Of a stretch of DNA of 8,557 nucleotides, positions 1 through 7,307 are shown piece after piece. Within the stretch, counting starts at the first letter, position 1. Every line of letters begins with the position of its first letter. The position numbers and the translations under genes were made by a program. The notes below the pieces were generated by a model. It was not told the DNA's origin. It ran no database searches and was given only the letters and a program-made list of their open reading frames with translations. Source of the stretch: Hyphomicrobiaceae bacterium (GTDB lineage: Bacteria > Pseudomonadota > Alphaproteobacteria > Rhizobiales > Hyphomicrobiaceae); NCBI GenBank assembly GCA_025359005.1, contig JANYHP010000012.1:1-8557 (forward strand), written 5' to 3'.

Positions 1-1
1 C

Positions 2-661
2 TCCACCAGCTACACCGACGGCAACTACAGCTACGTCGGCGACCAGATCACCGAGACATCGCTCTCCAACGCCTGGTTCGGCGGCGTCGGCCTCGGCTGC
101 GGCTCCGGCTCGCGCGGCATTCGCGGCGAAGTGATGCTCAACCATACCGCTTCGCGCCGCTTCCAGGGCAACCCGAATAACTTCAGCTTCACCGAAGTCT
201 ACACCGCGCCCACCACCACGCCGCCGCCGTCCTTCGTCGACCCGATGCACACCAGCGTCCGGTCCACCACCTTGATGGTCAATGGCTACAAGGATCTCGG
301 CAGCTTTGGCGGCCTGACGCCCTACCTGGGCGCCGGCGTCGGTGTCTCCTACAATCAGATGAGCGAAGTGTCGTTCACCGACAACCCTTACCTGCTCAAC
401 CGCATCCAGGGCGCCTCCCGCGCGTCCCTCGCCTGGTCACTGATGGCCGGCGTCGGCTATCAGGTCAGCGATCGCGCCATCCTCGACATCGGCTACCGCT
501 ACATGGACTACGGCAAGGCGGTCTCTGGCGTGCTCGATAACACCAACTCAGCCAACCCTGCCGTCCGCATCAACGACCTTTCGGCCCACGAGTTCAAAGT
601 CGGCCTCCGTTACCACTTCGGCGCCAGCGACGGCACCGTCGCCTACCAGCCGATGAAATAA
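2..661 (+). CDS. Outer-membrane beta-barrel protein, C-terminal part (5'-truncated by window edge)
   Basis: The reading frame is open from base 2, the first complete codon, so the methionine at 131 is internal and the real start lies left of the window. The visible 219 residues alternate aromatic/hydrophobic and polar residues in short strands rich in Gly, Tyr and Ser, for example TPYLGAGVGVSYN, SLMAGVGYQVSDRAILDIGYRY and finally HEFKVGLRYHF. This is the pattern of the eight-stranded OmpA-like/Omp25/RopB porin-like family of alphaproteobacteria. Family members end with a strand closing in an aromatic residue that the BAM machinery recognises; here that strand (YHF) is followed by about 14 further residues, which is slightly unusual. 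A Pro/Thr-rich stretch (TAPTTTPPPS) probably forms an extracellular loop. The gene is followed within 35 bases by an intrinsic terminator. The exact family and ligand are not determined; it could equally be an uncharacterised outer-membrane beta-barrel protein. Confidence 0.85.
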   Translation, partial: STSYTDGNYSYVGDQITETSLSNAWFGGVGLGCGSGSRGIRGEVMLNHTASRRFQGNPNNFSFTEVYTAPTTTPPPSFVDPMHTSVRSTTLMVNGYKDLGSFGGLTPYLGAGVGVSYNQMSEVSFTDNPYLLNRIQGASRASLAWSLMAGVGYQVSDRAILDIGYRYMDYGKAVSGVLDNTNSANPAVRINDLSAHEFKVGLRYHFGASDGTVAYQPMK

Positions 662-691
662 GACCGGCGCACTGCCACCCTACTAACGACG

Positions 692-719
692 AAAGCCGGG
701 CTTGGAGCCCGGCTTTTTT
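692..719 (+). terminator. Intrinsic terminator, probably shared by convergent genes
   Basis: A perfect 10-base stem (692-701 paired with 707-716, GC core GCCGGGC/GCCCGGC) encloses a five-base loop TTGGA, and a run of six T (714-719) ends it on the plus strand. It lies about 30 bases after the stop of the outer-membrane protein gene. Read from the minus strand the same stem is followed by only three T, so it may also stop transcription arriving from atpC, but less efficiently. No other convincing terminator is visible between atpC and this hairpin. Confidence 0.93.
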
Positions 720-792
720 CAGTTTGAACCGTGCAACAAAAGAGAGCGCCCAAAGCCCTGGTCAATAAGGCCCCCGCCGGGTGCGACCGCGC

Positions 793-1197
793 TCAATTCG
801 CCTGACTGTCGAGCCACTTCAAGTGGCCGATGGCGATATGGGCCGCGCGCAATTGCTCGTCCGTGGCGTCGCTGCTGTGCAGCACGGCCTCGGCCGCCAT
901 CACTTGCACAGCGATCGTCTTCTTATCCATTGCCGCGATATCGTGTGCCTTTTCGGCTAGCACTGTGAGGCTGGTCGGCGTCACTTCGCAGAACCCGCCG
1001 TCGATGAAGATGCGCGTCACACCACCACCGCTGGGCTTTGATTCGATCACCCCCGGGCGGAGCGTCGAAATCACCGGTGCGTGACCGGCAAGGACGGTGA
1101 AATCGCCGTCCTCACCCGGAACCAAAACTTCCTCGACGTCCGCTGAAACCAGCACCCGCTCCGGGCTGACGAGTTCGAACTTGAATGTGCCTGCCAT
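793..1197 (-). CDS. atpC: ATP synthase F1 subunit epsilon
   Basis: This 134-residue protein is the epsilon subunit, part of the rotating central stalk of F1Fo ATP synthase. It contacts gamma and the c-ring and in many bacteria restrains ATP hydrolysis. The N-terminal beta-sandwich is obvious: FKFELVSPERVL at the start, then EVLVPGEDGDFTVLAGHAPVIS, which is the family signature, and a strand IFIDGGFCEVT. The last 45 or so residues (EKAHDIAAMDKK onward) are the helical tail, of usual length for alphaproteobacteria. The start ATG at 1197 has a good ribosome-binding sequence (GGAAAGAG) six bases ahead. It is the last gene of the atp set, 133 bases after the small 84-residue ORF; no terminator was seen in that gap, so co-transcription is likely. 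Confidence 0.97.
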   Translation of the reverse strand: MAGTFKFELVSPERVLVSADVEEVLVPGEDGDFTVLAGHAPVISTLRPGVIESKPSGGGVTRIFIDGGFCEVTPTSLTVLAEKAHDIAAMDKKTIAVQVMAAEAVLHSSDATDEQLRAAHIAIGHLKWLDSQAN

Positions 1198-1330
1198 TGT
1201 CAGCTCTTTCCGACTGCCTTACGTCTCGAACGACCGAAAGCGGCCATTCCAGTGCGCTGATCCGCCGCCATCGCACCAATTTCTCACAACGAAACAGGAC
1301 CGACGATCGCAGGCCGCGCATCATCTCCCC

Positions 1331-1585
1331 TCAGGAGGCCGCGTCCTCGCCACCACCCTTGGCATCCACATCTTCAGGCGTCTGCACCTTGGTGCCACAG
1401 AACGGGCAGAAGAACATCGGATGATCGATCATCCCCGGCTCCTTGTCATCCATCTCGGCGATACCAACCGACATGTACAAAATGCCCTCTTCGCTTTCTG
1501 CGATCAGCGGCTCGAAATCCTCGCCGGCCATCGCCTCCTTGAGGCTATCACAGCACGAACCGAACTTGCTTCCGTCAGCAGCCAT
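1331..1585 (-). CDS. Small conserved-looking protein with CPFCG motif, function unknown
   Basis: I do not recognise a named family for this 84-residue acidic protein. It has a CC pair at residues 11-12 and a CPFCG motif at 60-64, so four cysteines that could bind zinc or iron in a small ribbon-like fold. The middle part (EGILYMSVGIAEMDDKEPGMIDHPMFF) looks like a compact beta structure, and the tail (ca. 72-84) is polar and probably disordered. There is no signal peptide or membrane segment, so it should be cytoplasmic. The ORF is credible as a gene because a strong ribosome-binding sequence (TGGAGAAG) stands six bases before the ATG, it shares the strand and composition of the atp genes, and it fits between atpD (91-base gap) and atpC (133-base gap). 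Location suggests co-transcription with ATP synthase; a role in the complex is only conjecture. Confidence 0.8.
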   Translation of the reverse strand: MAADGSKFGSCCDSLKEAMAGEDFEPLIAESEEGILYMSVGIAEMDDKEPGMIDHPMFFCPFCGTKVQTPEDVDAKGGGEDAAS

Positions 1586-1676
1586 GGCACTTCTCCAGTA
1601 GGATCCAGGGTCCAGGAACGAGGTTTAGGAGATTCTTTCCCAGCCGGAAACCCAGAACCTGATACCCGACGCCTCG

Positions 1677-3116
<1,440 letters not shown>

Positions 3117-3299
3117 TGGTCTCGTCTCGTTTCTCGTTACCATCTTTTGTTGGCTTGCGCGCGGCGCAATTCCAACCTCAACTCTTCTAACCTTTTACGA
3201 TCGGCGTGAAATCCGACCAGTCCTGCACCGTAAAGCCGCGTACAAACCCGCATCCATCTCGACAACCGTGGCAGCTCTCACAGCGCCAGGATTGCCGCC

Positions 3300-3320
3300 A
3301 TCAGATGTCCCACATCTGAT
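3300..3320 (-). other. Perfect 9-base hairpin between atpG and atpD
   Basis: Arms 3300-3308 (ATCAGATGT) and 3312-3320 (ACATCTGAT) are exact reverse complements around a three-base loop. A 10-base palindrome AGCGGCCGCT (3322-3331) abuts it. On the minus-strand transcript the hairpin lies about 38 bases after the atpG stop. It is followed by GGCGGCAATCC rather than a U run, so it is not a classic intrinsic terminator. It might be an mRNA-processing or 3'-end stabilising element that allows more AtpD than AtpG (the complex needs three beta per gamma), or a protein-binding palindrome. The structure is seen; the role is inferred. Confidence 0.6.
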
Positions 3321-3358
3321 CAGCGGCCGCTAGGCTGTCCACACCGTCCATTGCTTGT

Positions 3359-4249
3359 CTACAGCGCCTCCGCGCCCGAGATGATTTCGATGAGTTCGCG
3401 CGTAATGTTTGCCTGACGCTGGCGATTGAACTTGATCGTCAGCTTGTTGATCATGTCACCGGCATTGCGGGTCGCATTGTCCATGGCGGACATACGGGCG
3501 CCCTGCTCGGACGCGGCGTTTTCGAGCAAGCCGCGGAACAGCTGCGTGCTGATGTTGCGCTTCAGCAGGAAGCCGAGGATCGCTTCTTCGCTGGGCTCGT
3601 ATTCGTTGACAGCTTCGGCGCTCGTAGCCGTCGCGCCGGTAGCTTTCTCTTCCGGCAGCTTGGCAGGGATCAGCTGCAAGGCCGTAGGCTTCTGCGCGAT
3701 CACCGACTTGAATTCCGAGAAATACATGGTGGCGATATCGAACTCGCCGGCTTCGAACAACGCCAGCAGCTTGTCGCCGATGCTTTCGGCATTTACAAAA
3801 CCGAGGTTCTTGACGCTCTTGAGGTCCACGCGATCGATGATGTTCTTGCCGAAATCGCGACGCAGGTTATCGGCGCCCTTCTTGCCGACGGCGACAATCT
3901 TGACTGTTTTACCTTCGCGCGTCAGGCGGTTTGCATCGGCGCGCGCCAGCTTGGCGATGTTGCCGTTGAAGCCACCGCAGAGGCCACGCTCTGCCGTCAT
4001 GACAACCAACAGGTGCGTCTGATCCTTACCGGTGCCGACCAGCAGCGGCGAGGCGCCGTCCTTATTGGTGACGCGCTTGTTGAGGCTGCCGAGCACCTTA
4101 TCCATCCGTTCGGCATAGGGCCGCGCCGCTTGCGCAGCGTCCTGTGCGCGCCGCAACTTGGCCGCCGCGACCATCTGCATGGCCTTGGTGATCTTTCGCG
4201 TCGCCTTCACAGAGGCAATGCGGACGCGCATATCTTTAAGAGAGGCCAT
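3359..4249 (-). CDS. atpG: ATP synthase F1 subunit gamma
   Basis: At 296 residues this is a full-length gamma subunit, the rotating shaft that couples proton flow through the c-ring to conformational change in the alpha/beta hexamer. The two conserved coiled-coil helices are clear at each end: residues 1-40 (LKDMRVRIASVKATRKITKA) and the last 50 residues (NAGDMINKLTIKFNRQRQAN to the C terminus). The central Rossmann-like part contains the conserved TAERGLCGGFN segment. A moderately variable acidic stretch lies near residues 200-220. The start ATG at 4249 is 20 bases after the stop of the VapD-like gene; the gap carries only a weak GAAAGA ribosome-binding sequence. In most alphaproteobacteria atpG directly follows atpA; here three foreign-looking genes intervene, so its expression depends on read-through of that block or on an unrecognised internal promoter. 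Confidence 0.98.
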   Translation of the reverse strand: MASLKDMRVRIASVKATRKITKAMQMVAAAKLRRAQDAAQAARPYAERMDKVLGSLNKRVTNKDGASPLLVGTGKDQTHLLVVMTAERGLCGGFNGNIAKLARADANRLTREGKTVKIVAVGKKGADNLRRDFGKNIIDRVDLKSVKNLGFVNAESIGDKLLALFEAGEFDIATMYFSEFKSVIAQKPTALQLIPAKLPEEKATGATATSAEAVNEYEPSEEAILGFLLKRNISTQLFRGLLENAASEQGARMSAMDNATRNAGDMINKLTIKFNRQRQANITRELIEIISGAEAL

Positions 4250-4269
4250 GTGTCAGTCGTCTTTCAGCG

Positions 4270-4557
4270 TCACGTTGTCAGATCGGCGAAGATTGGGGTC
4301 AGGTCTGTCCCAAGTTCCATGCGAAACGCCCGGATACTTTTGATAGACTTCCCGAACCACTCTTTCGATTTCAATTCCAATACCGCTCTGACTAAGTTTC
4401 CCAGGTTCTCTTCTTTTGCAGCGAACACGCTCAGTTGCGTTCGTTCAAAACCATGCTTCACCAGAATCTTCTCGATCTCGGCATAAGCACCACGCGAACC
4501 CTTCGGGTGATGCTCGTTTGCTTCAACAATTGCCAAGTCATAAGCGATCACAAACAT
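4270..4557 (-). CDS. vapD: VapD-family endoribonuclease (putative toxin)
   Basis: This 95-residue protein matches the VapD family of Haemophilus, Helicobacter and Neisseria, whose members are small ferredoxin-like, Cas2-related ribonucleases that cleave mRNA. Seen: an N-terminal strand FVIAYDL with Asp7 in the position of the conserved acidic residue, HPKG (17-20), an amphipathic helix with AYAEIEKIL, GFERTQ (36-41) leading into the second strand, a helix rich in Leu/Lys, and IRAFRME (75-81) followed by D85. Length is right for the family. It is unrelated to Rhodococcus VapD and to the PIN-domain VapC. The gene starts 10 bases after the 71-residue ORF with no good ribosome-binding sequence of its own, so translation is probably coupled to the upstream, presumed antitoxin gene, the same order as vapX-vapD in Haemophilus influenzae. 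Base composition is visibly lower in GC than the atp genes. Family assignment is from memory of sequence patterns; activity here is inferred. Confidence 0.85.
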   Translation of the reverse strand: MFVIAYDLAIVEANEHHPKGSRGAYAEIEKILVKHGFERTQLSVFAAKEENLGNLVRAVLELKSKEWFGKSIKSIRAFRMELGTDLTPIFADLTT

Positions 4558-4567
4558 AGGTCAGCGC

Positions 4568-4783
4568 TCACGGCAGCGTCTCGGCAATCGGATCAGCAAG
4601 CACGCTGTCAAGTTTCTCCGTTACCTTCTCGTCCGAGAAAACGATCTCGATATCGACACGCCCATCATCGTGGACCGCCATGATTTCGTATGCCGGGCCG
4701 GCATCTCCAAGCCTGCGGAATTGCCCAACGAGCCCCTTGGGATCTGCTAGGTGCTCCTGTTGCGTTTCATGGTACCCAGTCAT
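4568..4783 (-). CDS. Putative VapX-like antitoxin (resembles DUF5397)
   Basis: A 71-residue acidic protein directly upstream of the VapD gene. The core GLVGQFRRLGDAGPAYEIM (17-35), followed by a charged strand GRVDIEIVFSDE and a tail ending in LADPIAETLP, recalls the DUF5397-type proteins that I remember as neighbours of vapD; this recollection is not verified. There is no DNA-binding motif, signal peptide or membrane segment. It has the best ribosome-binding sequence of the inserted block (GGAGG five bases ahead of the ATG), so it should be made in excess of the poorly initiated toxin, as expected for an antitoxin. Gene order antitoxin then toxin, a 10-base gap and a shared strand support a type II toxin-antitoxin pair. 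The alternative is a small protein of unknown function that merely travels with vapD. Confidence 0.7.
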   Translation of the reverse strand: MTGYHETQQEHLADPKGLVGQFRRLGDAGPAYEIMAVHDDGRVDIEIVFSDEKVTEKLDSVLADPIAETLP

Positions 4784-4788
4784 CCAAG

Positions 4789-4793
4789 CCTCC
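4789..4793 (-). promoter_or_regulatory. Strong ribosome-binding site of the putative antitoxin gene
   Basis: GGAGG on the minus strand, five bases before the ATG at 4783. It stands out because the neighbouring vapD-like gene and the DUF6232-like gene have only weak sites. It fixes the start of the 71-residue ORF and suggests unequal translation of the pair. Confidence 0.7.
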
Positions 4794-4819
4794 GTCGAAA
4801 ACGTAAATTTCCCCGAACG

Positions 4820-5188
4820 CTAGCCCCGCGCCACGACTGCTTTTTCTATAGCCTGTTTAATCCTCGACACTTCACCAAGGTCATTTGACTTGTAAGCAGC
4901 TATCCTGGCGCTGGCCAGTTGAAGCATCAGACTGTGCGGTGTCCGACTTGCCCACCATGCCGCAATAGATGCTAATCCGATCCCGATCCAGGTGAACTCA
5001 TCTTTAAAACCCCCACCATGAAGCCAAGCAATTAGCAGAAAAATCGGAACTAAAACAACTGACAAGCCGAACTCGCGTTCAATGCTTACGCCAGAAATTC
5101 CATTCACCGGATACGACACGCCACCGACCTGCACCAGCGACTTGTTGACTTGGACTTTTATCCCTCGATAAATCCATTCTTCAGTCAT
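4820..5188 (-). CDS. Small two-helix membrane protein resembling DUF6232
   Basis: A 122-residue protein of unknown function. The first 40 residues form short strands (VQVNKSLVQVGGVSYPVNGISGVSIE), reminiscent of a small beta domain in which a value is set by 'V-x-V-x-x-x-x-Y-x-V-x-x-I'. Two hydrophobic segments follow, about 42-57 (LSVVLVPIFLLIAWLH) and 66-81 (TWIGIGLASIAAWWAS). The last 40 residues are a cytoplasmic-looking helix (LGEVSRIKQAIEKAVVA). This order, strands, two membrane helices and a C-terminal helix with alternating charged residues and 'AIEKAV', is what I recall of DUF6232 proteins, which are often cargo of genomic islands. The gene begins 32 bases after the atpA stop; the weak sequence GTGAAGA precedes the ATG, and the nine bases TGAAGAATG recur two bases later. 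Composition is lower in GC (about 43-47% in two hand-counted lines). It could be an immunity or anchoring partner of the toxin pair, or unrelated cargo. Confidence 0.75.
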   Translation of the reverse strand: MTEEWIYRGIKVQVNKSLVQVGGVSYPVNGISGVSIEREFGLSVVLVPIFLLIAWLHGGGFKDEFTWIGIGLASIAAWWASRTPHSLMLQLASARIAAYKSNDLGEVSRIKQAIEKAVVARG

Positions 5189-5220
5189 TCTTCACCACAA
5201 ACGCTTGTGCGGCAACCACA

Positions 5221-6750
5221 TCACATGAACTGCTTCTGCACCGTTTCGACGACGGCCTTGAGCTTGGCGGCAGTCGCATCCGTCAGGTCCGTTGTGGTGC
5301 GGATGTCATCGAGGATGGCGATGTTCGGCCCGCGCAGGTTGGCGAGCAGCGCATCTTCGAACGCCTTGATCTTGTTGACCGGCAGCGGGTCGAGGAAGCC
5401 GTTGACGCCGCAATAGATCGAGCAGACCTGCTCTTCCATCTTGAGCGGCTGGAACTGGCCCTGCTTGAGCAACTCGGTCAAGCGTGCGCCACGATTGAGC
5501 AGGCGCTGCGTTGCGGCGTCCAAATCCGAGCCGAACTGTGCGAACGCCGCCATTTCGCGGTACTGCGCCAGCTCACCCTTGATCTTGCCCGCGACCTTCT
5601 TCATCGCCTTCGTCTGCGCCGATGAACCCACACGGCTCACCGACAGACCAACGTTCACGGCCGGACGGATGCCCTGATAGAACAGATCGGTTTCGAGGAA
5701 GATCTGTCCGTCGGTGATCGAGATCACGTTGGTCGGGATGAACGCCGACACGTCGTTGCCCTGCGTCTCGATGACAGGCAACGCGGTCAGCGAGCCCTTG
5801 CCGGCTTTGTCGCCGAGCTTGGCCGCGCGCTCGAGCAGCCGCGAATGGAGATAGAACACGTCGCCCGGATACGCTTCACGGCCCGGCGGACGGCGCAGCA
5901 GCAGCGACATCTGGCGGTACGCGACGGCCTGCTTGGAAAGATCGTCATACACGATCACGGCGTGCATGCCGTTATCGCGGAAGAACTCACCCATGGCACA
6001 GCCGGTGAACGGCGCCAGGAACTGCATCGGCGCCGGATCGGACGCGGTCGCGGCCACGACGATCGAGTATTCCAACGCGCCGTTTTCTTCCAACGCCTTC
6101 ACGAATTGCGCAACCGTCGAACGCTTCTGTCCGATGGCAACGTAGACGCAATAAAGCTTCTTGCTTTCGTCGGTGCCCTTGTTGAGCGCCTTCTGGTTCA
6201 GGATCGTGTCGAGCGCGACGGCGGTCTTGCCGGTCTGCCGGTCGCCGATGATCAATTCGCGCTGGCCGCGGCCGACGGGGATGAGCGCGTCGATCGCCTT
6301 GAGGCCGGTCGCCATCGGCTCATGCACAGATTTGCGCGGGATGATGCCGGGTGCCTTGACGTCCACACGGGCCTTTTTGTCGGCCTTGATCGGGCCTTTG
6401 CCGTCGATCGGATTGCCGAGACCATCGACCACGCGGCCGAGCAGGCCCTTGCCGACCGGCACTTCCACGATCGCGCCGGTCCGCTTGACCGTGTCGCCTT
6501 CCTTGATCGAACGGTCATCGCCGAAGATCACCACGCCGACGTTGTCGGCTTCCAGGTTCAGCGCCATCCCGCGGATACCGCCGGGGAATTCCACCATCTC
6601 ACCGGCCTGGACCTTGTCGAGGCCGTAGACGCGCGCAATGCCGTCGCCGACCGACAGCACCTGTCCGATTTCGGAGACCTTGGCCTCCTGGCCGAAATTC
6701 TTGATCTGATCCTTGAGGATCGAAGTAATTTCAGCGGCGCGGATATCCAT
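5221..6750 (-). CDS. atpA: ATP synthase F1 subunit alpha
   Basis: The alpha subunit (509 residues) forms the F1 hexamer with beta and holds the non-catalytic nucleotide sites. Seen in order: the N-terminal helix and beta barrel (1-95, beginning MDIRAAEITSILKDQI), the P-loop GDRQTGKT (169-176), the Walker B segment VIVYDDLSKQA near 266-275, and the arginine finger in SVSRVGSSAQ (R373) that completes the catalytic site of a neighbouring beta subunit. The C-terminal helical domain runs to QKQFM. Length and all motifs are normal. The ATG at 6750 overlaps the atpH stop as TGATG, a classic sign of translational coupling, and AAGGGA inside the end of atpH serves as ribosome-binding site. Downstream, instead of atpG, comes the three-gene insertion after a 32-base gap. 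Confidence 0.98.
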   Translation of the reverse strand: MDIRAAEITSILKDQIKNFGQEAKVSEIGQVLSVGDGIARVYGLDKVQAGEMVEFPGGIRGMALNLEADNVGVVIFGDDRSIKEGDTVKRTGAIVEVPVGKGLLGRVVDGLGNPIDGKGPIKADKKARVDVKAPGIIPRKSVHEPMATGLKAIDALIPVGRGQRELIIGDRQTGKTAVALDTILNQKALNKGTDESKKLYCVYVAIGQKRSTVAQFVKALEENGALEYSIVVAATASDPAPMQFLAPFTGCAMGEFFRDNGMHAVIVYDDLSKQAVAYRQMSLLLRRPPGREAYPGDVFYLHSRLLERAAKLGDKAGKGSLTALPVIETQGNDVSAFIPTNVISITDGQIFLETDLFYQGIRPAVNVGLSVSRVGSSAQTKAMKKVAGKIKGELAQYREMAAFAQFGSDLDAATQRLLNRGARLTELLKQGQFQPLKMEEQVCSIYCGVNGFLDPLPVNKIKAFEDALLANLRGPNIAILDDIRTTTDLTDATAAKLKAVVETVQKQFM

Positions 6751-7307
6751 CAGCCGGTCCCTTTCATGGCGAATTTGAGCTGGTCGAGTTTTGTTCGGAG
6801 CGAGCTATCGATCATCTTGCTTCCGACCTTGACGACAAGGCCTCCCAGCAACGTAGGATCGACCTTCGCGGAAATCGTCACATCCTTGCCGACGCTCGAC
6901 TTGAGCTGGTCCTTAAGGGCTTGCAGTTGAGCGTCCGACAGCGGCTGGGCCGACGAAACATCCGCCGACACTTCGCCCCGCGCACGCGCCGCGATCTGCC
7001 GATAGGCTTTGACCATGTCGGCCGCCGCGAACAGCCGGCGGTTCGACGCCAGCACGCGCAGGAAGTTGGCAGCCAACCCGCCGATGCCCGCCTTCGCTGC
7101 AACTGCCGCGATCGCCTTACCCTGCACATCGGCCGGAAACACAGGGCTCGTCACCAGATGGCGCAGATCGTCGCTCTCATCCAGCAGCGCTTTGAATTTA
7201 ACGAGGTCTTGCTCGACCTGGACGTGCGTACCTTGCTCCTTGGCAAGATCGAAGAGGGCGGATGCGTAGCGCTCCGCAACGCCCGTCATGGTTTGTTCGC
7301 TGGCCAC
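6750..7307 (-). CDS. atpH: ATP synthase F1 subunit delta
   Basis: The delta subunit (185 residues) is part of the peripheral stalk, binding the top of F1 and the b subunits to stop the hexamer from rotating. The family signature VAERYASALFDLAKEQG is at residues 10-26, followed by helices LVKFKALLDESDDLRHLVTSPVF and NFLRVLASNRRL, and the C-terminal conserved segment KVDPTLLGGLVVKVGSKMIDSSLRTKLDQLK. I take the GTG at 7307 as start because it gives the usual N-terminal extension before the VAERYA motif; an ATG at 7289 lies only three codons before the motif and is the alternative. Neither start has a strong ribosome-binding sequence. It is the first gene of the atp set, so the operon promoter should lie in the spacer to its right. 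Confidence 0.96.
   Translation of the reverse strand: MASEQTMTGVAERYASALFDLAKEQGTHVQVEQDLVKFKALLDESDDLRHLVTSPVFPADVQGKAIAAVAAKAGIGGLAANFLRVLASNRRLFAAADMVKAYRQIAARARGEVSADVSSAQPLSDAQLQALKDQLKSSVGKDVTISAKVDPTLLGGLVVKVGSKMIDSSLRTKLDQLKFAMKGTG

Larger units (their letters stand above)
4270..5220 (-). other. Three-gene insertion splitting atpA from atpG
   Basis: Between the atpA stop and the atpG start lie three small same-strand genes (DUF6232-like, VapX-like, VapD-like) where alphaproteobacteria normally have a short gap. Hand counts of GC in 60-base lines give 27, 30, 30, 28 and 26 of 60 inside the block, against 39 of 60 in a line of atpA. No transposase, integrase or terminal inverted repeats were found at the edges, and the flanking atp genes are intact. 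It is therefore called a cargo block of likely horizontal origin, not a mobile element; its means of entry is not visible. Confidence 0.7.

Noticed and set aside
1112..1324. 70-codon minus-strand frame between the 84-residue gene and atpC
   Set aside because: Overlaps the start of atpC out of frame, is Arg-rich and featureless; likely a chance frame in GC-rich DNA.
3117..3143. Upstream ATG extending AtpD by nine residues
   Set aside because: The extension (MVTRNETRP) is not part of the family N terminus and lacks a ribosome-binding sequence; the purine-rich stretch inside it serves the ATG at 3116.
4270..4557. Cas2 of a CRISPR system
   Set aside because: The fold family is related, but HPKG, GFERTQ and IRAFR fit VapD, and there is no cas1 or repeat array in the window.
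5845..6930. 361-codon open frame on the plus strand opposite atpA and atpH
   Set aside because: Antisense shadow of two well-identified genes; composition is biased and no family or ribosome-binding site is recognisable.
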